This document shows, one piece after another, positions 17,151-26,127 of a stretch of 64,000 bases of DNA (position 1 is its first letter; every line of letters begins with the position of its first letter). The DNA is from Candidatus Vecturithrix granuli (GTDB lineage Bacteria; Moduliflexota; Moduliflexia; Moduliflexales; Moduliflexaceae). The stretch is from contig DF820463.1 in NCBI GenBank assembly GCA_000739535.1, positions 763,899 to 827,898 of the forward strand, given 5' to 3'. The notes under the pieces are model-generated. The model did no database searches. It was not told the origin of the DNA and saw only the letters and a program-made list of their open reading frames with translations. Both the position numbers and the translations under genes were made by a program.

Positions 17151-17252
17151 TATAAGCAATCCTAAATCATTTGTAACATGTCACTTCGACTCCGCTCAGT
17201 GACCGGGCGGCTGTCGAGCGGAGTCGAGACACAACTAATTTAGGATCGCTAT
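17151..17252. repeat. Palindrome with CTTCGACTCCGCTC core
   Basis: Outer arms around AGCAATCCTAAAT and ATTTAGGATCGCT (17154-17249) enclose CTTCGACTCCGCTC paired with GAGCGGAGTCGAG. The core is related to the two elements at 18528-18700. Confidence 0.8.
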
Positions 17253-17585
17253 ATTCAGTATTCAGTTTTCAGTGGTAAGTAGCTGGCTGATTACTGACTC
17301 ATGTTACGCTCTCCTGTTCTTTACCGCGTAGCGGTTACACTATTGTAGCATAGGGGTTGCCCCCTGATCGCTCTTACCGCATAGCGGTTGCAGTCTTGGA
17401 GAGTTCACGGCCGACGGAGTCGCCGTGCCCTGTAAGGATTGAACATCACTGTTTCTGTAACCGCTACGCGGTAGGAGATTCTGGGGATGCCGCATACTCC
17501 TACAATACTGCAACCGCTACGCGGTAAAGAATCTCTGTGTAACGTGAGTTACTGAATACTGAGTGCTAAATACTCAATAGAGGTA
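17253..17585. repeat. Composite palindrome with four copies of TACCGCGTAGCGGTTA
   Basis: Two copies of TACCGC(G/A)TAGCGGTT (about 17321, 17371) face two inverted copies, AACCGCTACGCGGTA (about 17458, 17511). Each copy is itself a hairpin. The outer flanks carry CAGTATT-type heptads on the left and ACTGAATACTGAG on the right. The element ends at the ribosome site of the gene at 17592. Nothing protein-like was seen in 17134-17591. Confidence 0.8.
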
Positions 17586-17591
17586 GAATAT

Positions 17592-18509
17592 ATGCTTCGA
17601 TATCGTGATCTGCTATGGATAAGTATGATCAGTATGCTGCTCATGATTCTGGTCTCCCCTGGCATTGAGGCTGCCCAGTGGACAGCGATGGATAGCGGGA
17701 CGGAGAATACTCTCAAAGCCGTGTGGGGAACTTCTTCCAGTGATGTGTTTGCTGTAGGGAGAGCAGGTACAATTTTACACTATGATGGGAATGGATGGAC
17801 CGGAATAGAGAGCAACACCAAGAATGCGCTCAATGGAGTGTGGGGCGCTTCAAGCCAGGATGTCTTTGTTGTTGGTGACGATGGCCTGATTTTGCACTAT
17901 GATGGGAGTACATGGACGCCGATGGAGAGCGGTACGGAAAATACGCTCATGGCAGTCTGGGGGAGTTCCGGCAGCGACGTGTTCGCCGTGGGCGACTGGG
18001 GCACGATTTTACATTATGATGGGAGTACGTGGACAACAATGAACAGCGGTTCGACCCAACCTCTCTATCGGATCTGGGGAAATTCCGGCAGCGATGTATT
18101 CACCGTGGGCAGGTTTGGTACGGTGAGACATTACAATGGAAGTGCGTGGATAGAGGAGGACAGCGGCATAAGCAATCAACTCAATGGTATCTGGGGTGCT
18201 TCCAGCGATAATGTATTCGCAACAGACATTTACGGTACAGTTTTGCACTATAATGGAAAACTATGGAAAGTAAAGACCCCTGCAACCATAAAAGGTGGTA
18301 CGATCAATCAACTCAATGGGGTGTGGTGGCGTTCTGTCAACAATGTTATCGCTGTAGGACAGCAAGGCATGATTTTATTCTATGATGGAACCACCTGGAC
18401 CACAATGGCTGCTGAGGAGACAAAGACTCATCTTTTCGGAGTCTGGGCGAGTCATGACGGCGATGCCTTCGCTGTGGGTGAAAAGGGGATGATCTTTCTT
18501 TATAAGTAA
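17592..18509 (+). CDS. Secreted seven-bladed beta-propeller repeat protein, paralogue of the preceding gene
   Basis: Signal peptide MLRYRDLLWISMISMLLMIL, cleavage near IEAA-QWTAM. Seven repeats with VWGSSGSDVFAVG, GTILHYDGS and WTxMxSGT. Start ATG 17592 has AGAGGT upstream. Most repeats align one-to-one with the protein at 16204-17133, including the unusual fifth repeat (LNGIWGASSDNVFATDIYGTV), so the pair arose by whole-gene duplication. Location is predicted to be the periplasm or outside the cell. Confidence 0.85.
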   Translation: MLRYRDLLWISMISMLLMILVSPGIEAAQWTAMDSGTENTLKAVWGTSSSDVFAVGRAGTILHYDGNGWTGIESNTKNALNGVWGASSQDVFVVGDDGLILHYDGSTWTPMESGTENTLMAVWGSSGSDVFAVGDWGTILHYDGSTWTTMNSGSTQPLYRIWGNSGSDVFTVGRFGTVRHYNGSAWIEEDSGISNQLNGIWGASSDNVFATDIYGTVLHYNGKLWKVKTPATIKGGTINQLNGVWWRSVNNVIAVGQQGMILFYDGTTWTTMAAEETKTHLFGVWASHDGDAFAVGEKGMIFLYK

Positions 18510-18527
18510 ATAATTTTACTTTGTCGA

Positions 18528-18700
18528 GTAAGTGATGCGTTCCCTGAGCGAAGTCGAAGGGAACAGTGAGTGGCTCGTTTCGACTTCGCTCAACGAGGGG
18601 CATCACTTACTACTTAACCACGATCTGTGGATGTTTGTCATCTCGACTTCGCTCGATGACCGGGGCCCCGTACGTCGAGCGAAGTCGAGACGGGATGTTG
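18528..18700. repeat. Two adjacent palindromes with TCGACTTCGCTC cores
   Basis: First element: GTAAGTGATGC (18528-18538) pairs with GCATCACTTAC (18600-18610), with CGAAGTCGAA and TCGACTTCGCTC inside. Second element, about 18639-18698: CATCTCGACTTCGCTCGA pairs with TCGAGCGAAGTCGAGAC around GGGGCCCC. They lie downstream of the propeller gene and may act as terminators. Confidence 0.8.
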
Positions 18701-18833
18701 TATGAGAACTTAACAGCGCTTCTTTTATAAAGGAGGGATTTTCCTCTGTTTCCGGTTTTTCTCTCTTTTCTTTCACGCCTTTTTCTTGCACAACCCAAAC
18801 AGTAAGGCTCAAATTTTTTCAAACGTAAAAAAA

Positions 18834-18942
18834 TGTCTTATAAATGAGACATTTGACCATTTTTAAGACACTTCTTTGTTTTCGCTTGTTTTTCCGTCAT
18901 TCCTCTGTTCTTCATAGCATACATTGTCTTATTTTTAAGACA
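18834..18942. promoter_or_regulatory. Candidate operator sites, TGTCTTA-N4-TRAGACA
   Basis: TGTCTTATAAATGAGACA (18834-18851) and TGTCTTATTTTTAAGACA (18925-18942) are two 18-bp dyads of the same design. A half site TAAGACA lies between them at 18864-18870. They lie in the 698-bp non-coding stretch upstream of the sugar transporter at 19208. They differ from the long palindromes in size and lack tandem words, which suggests protein binding sites. The cognate factor is unknown. Confidence 0.5.
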
Positions 18943-19207
18943 GAGCTGTTGTCAACCAGGATTGCTGTCTTTTGTTTCAGTAAGATACAATCCCCGAAAA
19001 ACGAGGATTCGCAGCCGCATAGACCGCATAGATAGTGTTGGCATTTCACTTGCAGATAAACTTATATGTCGCTGAATAACTTTCATGAATTCTTCGTATT
19101 ACAAACTTTTTCTAAACTTGCTTTAAGGAGAACGGAACCTCAATAGGTGACTGTCCCGGTTGTTTGTAAATGAGGGGGGCATTTATTGGGAGAGCCGGAG
19201 GTGTTGT

Positions 19208-20215
19208 ATGAAACAATTCCTTAAAATTTTGTCGTTAGTTGTCGTTGTGATGATGGCATGCTCTTTGTTGATCCAGAGTGCGGAAGCCCAGTGTAAGTAT
19301 CAACATGAGAAGAAAATTATCATGGGCTTTTCGCAAATCGGGGCTGAAAGTGCCTGGCGCGCCGCGAATACAGACTCAATCAAGGCTGAAGCTGAAAAAC
19401 GGAAAGATTGTTTTGAGTTGAAGTTCTCTGACGCTCAGCAAAAACAGGAAAACCAGATTAAAGCGATCCGATCATTTATTGCTCAGGGAGTTGATGTGAT
19501 CGCCTTCTCGCCGGTTGTTGAAAGCGGTTGGGAACCTGTCCTGCAAGAAGCCAAGAAGGCTGGGATTCCGGTTATTTTGAGCGACCGGGCGGTTGATGTG
19601 CAAGATGAGAGTCTCTGGGTAACCTTTATGGGGTCCGACTTTGTGGAAGAAGGCCGCCGCTCTGCGAAATGGCTTGTTGAGAATTATGAGAAAGTCAAAC
19701 GCGAAGACAAGTCTATGGATGAAGTCAATATTGTTGAGTTGGTCGGCACGGTCGGTTCTGCTCCGGCGAATGACCGTTATGAAGGTTTCAGAGAAGTGCT
19801 CAAAGATTATCCTAATTTTAAGATTCTTGCCACCCAGAGCGCTGACTTTACTCGCGCAGGTGGGAAACAGGTTATGGAAGCCTTCTTAAAAGCCCATGGC
19901 GACAAAATTGATGTGGTGTATGGACATAATGATGACAGTGCGCTGGGAGCAATCCAGGCCATCGAAGAAGCCGGGTTTAAACCTGGGAAGGACATTATTA
20001 TTGTCTCGATTGATGCCGTGCGTGGCGCATTTGAAGCCATGGTCGAAGGGAAGTTGAATTGTACGGTTGAATGCAGTCCACTCCTTGGACCACAGATGTT
20101 TGATGCGGCTGAAGATCTGATGCAGGGGAAAAAGATTCCGAGACGAATCGTGACTCAAGAAGGTGTTTTCCCAATGGAAGTAGCAGAGGAAGTGCTGCCG
20201 ACAAGGAAATACTAA
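19208..20215 (+). CDS. ytfQ: YtfQ-like sugar-binding protein of an ABC transporter
   Basis: Start ATG 19208 follows GGAGGTG and opens a signal peptide (MKQFLKILSLVVVVMMACSL, cleavage near AEA-QCKY). The mature protein is a type-I periplasmic binding fold. It matches the galactofuranose-binding YtfQ family closely in KIIMGFSQIGAESAWR, FSDAQQKQENQIKAIRSF, VDVIAFSPVVESGW and MGSDFVEEGR. The next genes encode the ATPase and two permeases in the YtfQ-R-T-YjfF order. The likely substrate is galactofuranose or a related pentose/hexose, inferred from family. A strong hairpin after the stop may raise its expression over the downstream subunits. Confidence 0.9.
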   Translation: MKQFLKILSLVVVVMMACSLLIQSAEAQCKYQHEKKIIMGFSQIGAESAWRAANTDSIKAEAEKRKDCFELKFSDAQQKQENQIKAIRSFIAQGVDVIAFSPVVESGWEPVLQEAKKAGIPVILSDRAVDVQDESLWVTFMGSDFVEEGRRSAKWLVENYEKVKREDKSMDEVNIVELVGTVGSAPANDRYEGFREVLKDYPNFKILATQSADFTRAGGKQVMEAFLKAHGDKIDVVYGHNDDSALGAIQAIEEAGFKPGKDIIIVSIDAVRGAFEAMVEGKLNCTVECSPLLGPQMFDAAEDLMQGKKIPRRIVTQEGVFPMEVAEEVLPTRKY

Positions 20216-20227
20216 GGATTCATCAAA

Positions 20228-20266
20228 CCTTTGCGAAGGTGAAAACCACCTTCGCAAAGGGCTTTT
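20228..20266 (+). terminator. Strong hairpin with T-run after ytfQ (attenuator within the operon)
   Basis: CCTTTGCGAAGGTG (20228-20241) and CACCTTCGCAAAGG (20247-20260) form a perfect 14-bp stem, followed by GCTTTTTG. It lies between the binding-protein gene and the ATPase gene, so it probably acts as a partial terminator or 3'-end stabiliser. Confidence 0.85.
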
Positions 20267-20314
20267 TGATAAGCGATCTTGAAATAAAGAGCATTTATTA
20301 CTTGGGGAATTATT

Positions 20315-21844
20315 ATGGCGGAATCCAATAATAACCGGATCGTGGAGATTCGGGGGTTAAGTAAGACGTTTCCGGGAGTCAAGGCCTTGTCAAACGTGGA
20401 TTTTGTGCTGCGACGCGGTGAGGTGCATGGCTTGATGGGGGAAAATGGCGCAGGGAAATCCACCCTGATTAAGGTGTTAACCGGATTGTATAAGCGCGAT
20501 GCCGGCGAGATTCTGTATGAGGGGAGGCCGTTTGAATTATCATCCCCGGTAGAAGCGCCCAAACATGGGATTAGCACGGTCTATCAGGAGATCAATCTGA
20601 TACCGGCGTTGTCAGTGACCGAAAATATCTATTTAGGGCGCCAGCCGACCCGATTCGGAAGGATTGACTGGAAAACAATGCACGCCGGGGCACGTGCAGC
20701 ATTGAAAAAGCTGGATGTCGAAGTGGATGTCACTCAACCGGTGTCGTCGTATTCAGTGGCAATCCAACAATTAGTGGCAATCGCTCGGGCATTGGACATT
20801 TCCGCGAAAGTCCTCATTTTCGATGAACCCACCTCCAGCCTTGATACGCCGGAAGTCGAGCAATTGTTTTCAGTCATACGCAAATTGAAAGATGACGGCA
20901 TGGCAATTCTGTTTGTGACGCACTTTATTGATCAGGTCTATCAGATTTCGGATCGGATCACAGTATTGCGCAATGGGGAACTGGTGGGCGAATATCAAAC
21001 AGCTGAATTACCGCGAGTGGAATTAGTCGCACGGATGTTGGGCAGACAATTGGCGGAATTTGAGATCGGAAAGAAGAAATCCGCGACCAATGGAGACCAG
21101 ACAGGTCGGAAGGTTTTCTTTCAGGTGCATGATATGGAACGCAAAGGGGCAATTTCCGCCTTTGACCTGGAGATCCGTGAAGGGGAAGTCTTAGGTCTGG
21201 CAGGGTTGTTAGGGTCAGGACGGACAGAGATAGCCCGCTTGCTGTTTGGCATTGACAAGGCCCATTCAGGCAAGGCGGAGTTAGAGGGACGTGAGGTCGT
21301 GCTGTCATCGCCTCGCAAAGCGATTGCCTATGGGTTCGGGTTTTGTCCGGAGGATCGGAAGGCCGAAGGGATTATCCCGGATTTGACGGTACGAGAGAAT
21401 ATTATTCTGGCGCTCCAGGCTCATCGGGGAACATTCAAAACCCTCACAAAGAGGCAGCAGGATGAAATTGTCGATAAATATATCGGAGCGTTGGAGATCA
21501 AAACCCCCACAGCCGAACAACTCGTCAAAAATCTCAGCGGAGGCAACCAGCAGAAAGTGATCGTCGCACGCTGGCTGGCGTCGAATCCGCGGTTTTTGAT
21601 CTTAGATGAACCGACGCGAGGGATTGACGTGGGGACAAAAGCCGAAATTCAACGGTTGGTCATCGATCTCAGCCGAGAAGGGATGGCGATCTTATTTATC
21701 TCCTCAGAATTGGAAGAAGTGATCCGGTGCAGCGACCGGGTGGCCGTGCTGCGGGATCGACAGAAGATAGCAGAACTGGTCGGCGAGCAGATTGAGGAAA
21801 GCCAGATTATGCACACGATCGCCAGTAAGGAGGGAGCAGCATGA
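20315..21844 (+). CDS. ytfR: YtfR-like sugar ABC transporter ATPase, two fused nucleotide-binding domains
   Basis: 509 residues with two NBDs, as usual for the CUT2 family. The first has Walker A GENGAGKST (about residues 43-51) and Walker B VLIFDEPTSSLD. The second has the degenerate P-loop GLLGSGRTE, signature LSGGNQQKV and Walker B FLILDEPTRGID. It energises uptake through the permeases at 21841 and 23183. The stop overlaps the next start by 4 bases (ATGA), indicating translational coupling. The Shine-Dalgarno is weak (GGGGA). Confidence 0.93.
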   Translation: MAESNNNRIVEIRGLSKTFPGVKALSNVDFVLRRGEVHGLMGENGAGKSTLIKVLTGLYKRDAGEILYEGRPFELSSPVEAPKHGISTVYQEINLIPALSVTENIYLGRQPTRFGRIDWKTMHAGARAALKKLDVEVDVTQPVSSYSVAIQQLVAIARALDISAKVLIFDEPTSSLDTPEVEQLFSVIRKLKDDGMAILFVTHFIDQVYQISDRITVLRNGELVGEYQTAELPRVELVARMLGRQLAEFEIGKKKSATNGDQTGRKVFFQVHDMERKGAISAFDLEIREGEVLGLAGLLGSGRTEIARLLFGIDKAHSGKAELEGREVVLSSPRKAIAYGFGFCPEDRKAEGIIPDLTVRENIILALQAHRGTFKTLTKRQQDEIVDKYIGALEIKTPTAEQLVKNLSGGNQQKVIVARWLASNPRFLILDEPTRGIDVGTKAEIQRLVIDLSREGMAILFISSELEEVIRCSDRVAVLRDRQKIAELVGEQIEESQIMHTIASKEGAA

Positions 21845-23133
21845 GCACGTGGGAGATGCGTTTGAAAAGTGAAAGTTTTCAAAAAGTGTTATGGCCGATT
21901 GTTGCCTTAGTGGTTATTCTGTTGTTTAACCTGTTCTTCACGAAGGGGTTTTTTCGGATCGAGGTCAAAACCAACTTCGAACTCACTGAGAAATCGTTAC
22001 GTAACCTTGAGAAAACGATGCCGGCCGAAGTGATCGCCAAACTCGAGAGGCTCAAAAATCAGGATTATACCGACGAGAAAAACTTTTTAAGTGTGGTGCA
22101 GGAGACGATCGGGGAAGAGCAGACTGCACAGTACAAGTCCTCAATTATGCAGCATGTTTCCAAGGAGAAGCGGTTATTTGGGAGTTTGATTGATATCTTG
22201 AATCGTGGGGCTCCAACGATGCTGTTGACCATTGGGATGACGTTAGTTTATGCGACCGGAGGCATTGATCTTTCAGTCGGGTCTGTTCTGGCAATTTCAG
22301 GAGCAATGGCCGCCTATCTGATCCGGCCTGGCTATCCGTGGGTGTTGGAGTACCCGGATCCCCCAACCTCAATCCTGCTGGCGGTGTGTGTGCCGCTATT
22401 GATTGCAATGCTGGCCGGGCTATGGAATGGATTTTTAGTCGCTTATGTGGGCGTGCAGCCAATTATTGCGACCTTGATTCTCATGGTGGCCGGACGGGGG
22501 ATTGCCCAGTTGATCACCCAGGGGCAGATTATCATCTTTGTGCATGAAGCGTTTGAATTTGTCGGCGGAGGGTTTTTGTTGAGGCTTCCGTTTCCAGTGA
22601 TCCTCGTGATTGTCATGTTGGCTATTACGTATTTTCTGACGCGCAAGACAGCCCTGGGAATGTTTATCGAGGCTGTGGGGGCCAACCCGACCGCAAGTCG
22701 TTTTATGGGGTTGCAGGCGCGGCAGATCAAACTCGTATTGTACATGCTGTCCGGTTTGTGTGCGGGAATTGCAGGGTTGATCATCTGTTCGGATATCCGT
22801 GGGGCTGATGCCAATAACGCCGGATTGTTTTTAGAGTTGGATGCGATTGCCTCGGTTATTATCGGCGGGACGATGGCGGGCGGACGCTTTAGACTGGCGG
22901 GATCGATGTTCGGGGCCTTGATCATCCAAAGTTTGACGACGACGATCCTGACGCGCGGCGTACCCCCGGAAGTGACACTGGTCTATAAAGCGATTGTTAT
23001 CATCCTGGTCGTATTGATTCAATCTGAAAATTTTAGACGACTCTTCACCCAATATTTTGCTCGTATGAAGATGGCTTCTCCTGCTCCTTCTTTGAGCCAG
23101 GAGGGGGCGGAGGAATCTTCCCATGTCAAATAG
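21841..23133 (+). CDS. ytfT: YtfT-like sugar ABC permease with an extra N-terminal periplasmic segment
   Basis: CUT2-family permease (BPD_transp_2). The conserved core starts at about residue 120 (RGAPTMLLTIGMTLVYATGGIDLSVGS) and has about 8-9 membrane segments. The N-terminus is unusual. After a first helix (about 15-35) comes a hydrophilic, helix-rich segment (about 38-118, with FELTEKSLRNLEKTMPAEV) that the typical roughly 340-residue YtfT lacks. The C-terminus also has a short Ser/Pro/Glu-rich tail. It starts inside the stop of the ATPase gene. Confidence 0.9.
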   Translation: MSTWEMRLKSESFQKVLWPIVALVVILLFNLFFTKGFFRIEVKTNFELTEKSLRNLEKTMPAEVIAKLERLKNQDYTDEKNFLSVVQETIGEEQTAQYKSSIMQHVSKEKRLFGSLIDILNRGAPTMLLTIGMTLVYATGGIDLSVGSVLAISGAMAAYLIRPGYPWVLEYPDPPTSILLAVCVPLLIAMLAGLWNGFLVAYVGVQPIIATLILMVAGRGIAQLITQGQIIIFVHEAFEFVGGGFLLRLPFPVILVIVMLAITYFLTRKTALGMFIEAVGANPTASRFMGLQARQIKLVLYMLSGLCAGIAGLIICSDIRGADANNAGLFLELDAIASVIIGGTMAGGRFRLAGSMFGALIIQSLTTTILTRGVPPEVTLVYKAIVIILVVLIQSENFRRLFTQYFARMKMASPAPSLSQEGAEESSHVK

Positions 23134-23182
23134 TAGGACTAAGGATAAAGAAGTATATTTACAAAACAGGGAGTAGTAGGAC

Positions 23183-24157
23183 ATGAAGATACGTTTAAAT
23201 CAACGGAATATTCCGATTTTGGCAACCTTTGGGGTCTTTTTGCTGATTTATCTGATCGGCTCTGTGCTGTACCAGAATTTTTTTTCAATCAGGGTTTTTA
23301 GCAATCTCTTTTATGATAATGCGTTTGTGGGAGTGATCGCGGTGGGGATGACGTTTGTGATCATCTCCGGCGGGATCGATCTCTCGGTTGGTTCGGTAAT
23401 CGCTTTTACCGGGGTGTTGACGGCGAAATTGGTGATGGGGTACCAGGTACATCCGCTCTTTGCCATCCTCTTAGCGCTTATGATTGGAGCGATCTTAGGG
23501 TTTACGATGGGATGCTTAATCCATTACTTCAACTTACCAGCCTTTTTAGTCACGCTGGTAGGGATGTTCTTGATGCGTGGTTTAGCCTTCCAGGTGACCC
23601 TGGATTCGATCCCGATCAGACATGGATTTTTGGATAAGATCGTGTATTTTGGCATTCCGCTCGGAAAGCGGGTCAGTTTTTCAGGCCTGGCGGTCGTGTT
23701 TCTGCTGATCGTGGTGGGAGGCATCTACCTGTCGCATTTTACCAAATTCGGACGCAATGTATATGCCATCGGCGGCAGTGAACAATCGGCAATTCTGATG
23801 GGGCTGCCGGTCGGGAAAACCAAAATCCTGATCTATACCATGAACAGTACGCTTTGCGCGTTGGCTGGGGTGGTGTATACCCTTTATACCCTATCCGGCT
23901 ATCCTTTGGCGTGTGTGGGATTGGAACTGGATGTGATTGCGGCGGTCGTGATTGGCGGTACGCTGTTGACCGGCGGCGCTGGCTATGTGGAAGGCACGCT
24001 CGTCGGCATATTGATTTTGGGGTTGATTCAAACCTTTATCACCTTCCAGGGCACGCTCAGTTCCTGGTGGACCAAAATCGTGGTCGGAATTCTGCTCTTT
24101 GTGTTTATCCTGCTGCAAACCTACCTTTCCAAAACTGGTGCTTTGAAAAAGGCGTAA
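23183..24157 (+). CDS. yjfF: YjfF-like sugar ABC permease
   Basis: CUT2-family permease of 324 residues with about 8-9 membrane helices, the signature GMTFVIISGGIDLSVGSVIAF and the conserved GRNVYAIGG. It pairs with the YtfT-like permease. A GGGAG/TAGGA ribosome site precedes the start, 49 bases after the upstream gene. It is the last gene of the transporter operon and is followed by a hairpin terminator at 24213-24246. Confidence 0.92.
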   Translation: MKIRLNQRNIPILATFGVFLLIYLIGSVLYQNFFSIRVFSNLFYDNAFVGVIAVGMTFVIISGGIDLSVGSVIAFTGVLTAKLVMGYQVHPLFAILLALMIGAILGFTMGCLIHYFNLPAFLVTLVGMFLMRGLAFQVTLDSIPIRHGFLDKIVYFGIPLGKRVSFSGLAVVFLLIVVGGIYLSHFTKFGRNVYAIGGSEQSAILMGLPVGKTKILIYTMNSTLCALAGVVYTLYTLSGYPLACVGLELDVIAAVVIGGTLLTGGAGYVEGTLVGILILGLIQTFITFQGTLSSWWTKIVVGILLFVFILLQTYLSKTGALKKA

Positions 24158-24212
24158 GGAGACACGACCCGGAAGGCCACTTTGAAAATTTCTGTCAACA
24201 CGACATTTCAAC

Positions 24213-24246
24213 AACCCCGTTTCGCTGCAGCGAAATGGGGTTTTGC
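24213..24246 (+). terminator. Terminator of the ytfQRT-yjfF operon
   Basis: AACCCC, GTTTCGCTG, CAGCGAAAT and GGGGTTTT form a long GC-rich stem-loop ending in T residues, 55 bases after the yjfF stop. Confidence 0.8.
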
Positions 24247-24528
24247 GTTACATCGCTTCCATTTACTCCAATGATCCAGGGGCTGACGCAAGCTTTCGTT
24301 GGGCATAGCCGCAGAAATCGACAAAAAGGGTTTCAATTTCTGCACAGCTTTTGCTGATAGTCACCCTACTGGCGTGCCTTTGTGGACAATGCGACAACAC
24401 TGCTGAATGCGTTGCAAGGTCAGCATTTCTGGGCGAGGGTGTTTTGACAGCCAAAAGAGAGGCTAGGCTGTCAACTTCATCAAGACAGACCTCTCCCGCT
24501 GTGAAGATGACCTGCTGTTTTCAACGTC

Positions 24529-24930
24529 TTATACAAGCCGTCCCGCTGGAGGGCATTCGGCTTCTTTCATCCGTCGCAACAGGGTCAACCAATGGTCAGG
24601 AGACGCCTGTTCTCCATGAAAGAGGTGATCCGGACTGTGTCCCTGACGTCGTTCCCGTTCAAAGGGCTTGTTATTCAGGTAAAACCGGAGCAGATTCAGC
24701 CGTGCTGGCGTGATTTGTCCTCTGGCTGAATCAAAAAACCGCCGGAAGCCGTTCATTCGTGTTTTCAACCACCGACGAAGAGTGAATGATCGCGTCTAGG
24801 GTCTGCGTGACCAGTTGTGCCCAGTGTTCATACTTGGCCTCACGAATCCGATTTGTAGAGTTCCCATTCGTCGTCAGTAGGGGGGTAAAATTTTGCGTGA
24901 GCGGCAAACGTCTGGTATATTTAATATAAG
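24529..24930 (-). pseudogene. C-terminal remnant of an insertion-sequence transposase, frameshifted
   Basis: Reading the minus strand from about 24865, one frame gives IREAKYEHWAQLVTQTLD and SSVVENTNERL. It then stops at 24731 because of one extra base near 24747. The next frame continues RRFFDSARGQIT, LNLLRFYLNNKPFERERRQG and WLTLLRRMKE to a stop at 24529. The motif order (VENxNxRLRRFFDxARGxIT, RFYLNxKPF) is that of a DDE-type transposase C-terminus known to me from environmental genomes. The N-terminal half and inverted repeats were not found. The upstream limit is uncertain. The rest of 24247-24998 shows no other gene. Confidence 0.55.
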
Positions 24931-24998
24931 GAGTTTTGCAAGGACGTGGCAGTGAGCAGCATTTTAAGGTCTGTCAAGCATTTCTCGGTCAGCAGCAA

Positions 24999-26087
24999 TT
25001 ATTCGATAACTTCTTCCACAATGTCTGATTTTAAGGTAATTTGCATCACGGGCAAATCCGGATTATTGAGGGTTTCGACTAGCAAGCGGGCAGCTTCCCA
25101 GCCCATACGGTAACTGGGTTGTTTGACCACGATCACACGGTTGGTGAGCCGAATCACTTCGGGCAGTCCATAATCATAGGAAGCGATGGCAATCGGCTGT
25201 TTCGTGCTGGGCTCTTTCGGAAAAATAATCTGGAGGGCCACTTTAAGCAGCAGAGAATTCAGGGTATAACACGCGCTAAAATCCCCGGCTTGCTGCACCA
25301 AAGCCCGCAAGCGTTCCAATTCTTGCTGTCGCCGCGCATTACGCTCTTCAAGAAGCAGTTCTTGAGCCTGGATGATCAAACAAGGATCAGGGGAAATGCC
25401 GGCGTTGCGTAATGCCTGGAGATATCCTTGCAGACGGTCAGCAATGCTGCTGCAATCCTCGCCTGTCACGAGCAAAATACGCTTGTGGCCTCGTTCGAGC
25501 AAATGGGTGGTAAGATCTTGCGAGCCTTGATGATTATTCGAGACGACGGCGTTTGAACACAATCCCTGAATATAGCGGTCAACCAGCACATAGGGAATCT
25601 GATGCTCAGTCAGCATGTTCAGAATCCTGCGGTTATTTTCAATATAATCGGGCCCTCTGGAGGGGGTAAAAATGACGCCAGCGACCTGTTGCTGAACCAG
25701 CGAACGAAAATAGGCTTCCACTTTTTCAACGTCATGAGAAGCATTGCACAGAATCGTATGCAGTTTATTTTCCCATAACTTATCCTCAATGCCTTTTAAA
25801 ATCGGAGCAAAATGCGGATCATTGACATCATCAATTGCCACTCCGACCAGCCCTTTTGAAGGCGTCCGGCAGGCCCGTTTAACAAAGACTCCTTTTCGTC
25901 CGGGAAGGTTTTCCAGCAGTCCTTCGATCAGCAGATCGTCTTTAGCTTTTTTCACAGTGATCTTGCTGATCCCAAACTGTTCACACAACGATCGTTCCGA
26001 AGGAACTTTCTCCCCTGATTTCCAGATTCCGTCACGGATATTGTTTTTGATGACAAGCTTCAGCCTTTTATATTTTAACGTATCCAT
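24999..26087 (-). CDS. GntR-type repressor with LacI-like sugar-binding domain (AraR architecture)
   Basis: N-terminal winged helix of the GntR family (about residues 1-75, with GEKVPSERSLCEQFGISKITV) followed by a periplasmic-binding-protein-like effector domain (about 80-360, with GLVGVAIDDVNDPHFAPIL and AIASYDYG). Start ATG 26087 (third codon of the longest frame) is preferred because GAGGG lies 7 bases upstream of it but abuts the ATG at 26093. It is divergent from the mannoside importer at 26525. Related ACATGT-centred dyads lie in front of both genes, so it probably represses that operon and itself, with release by an imported sugar (inference). Confidence 0.88.
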   Translation of the reverse strand: MDTLKYKRLKLVIKNNIRDGIWKSGEKVPSERSLCEQFGISKITVKKAKDDLLIEGLLENLPGRKGVFVKRACRTPSKGLVGVAIDDVNDPHFAPILKGIEDKLWENKLHTILCNASHDVEKVEAYFRSLVQQQVAGVIFTPSRGPDYIENNRRILNMLTEHQIPYVLVDRYIQGLCSNAVVSNNHQGSQDLTTHLLERGHKRILLVTGEDCSSIADRLQGYLQALRNAGISPDPCLIIQAQELLLEERNARRQQELERLRALVQQAGDFSACYTLNSLLLKVALQIIFPKEPSTKQPIAIASYDYGLPEVIRLTNRVIVVKQPSYRMGWEAARLLVETLNNPDLPVMQITLKSDIVEEVIE

Positions 26088-26127
26088 TCGCATTCCCTCA
26101 CAAAAAATATATTCTCATTCAAAGAAA

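Noticed and set aside
18844-19035. 63-residue frame upstream of ytfQ
   Set aside because: Low-complexity translation of AT-rich DNA with the candidate operator dyads; no Shine-Dalgarno.
24263-24454. 63-residue minus-strand frame
   Set aside because: No ribosome site, no recognisable motif; the region is only non-coding sequence near the terminator and the transposase remnant.
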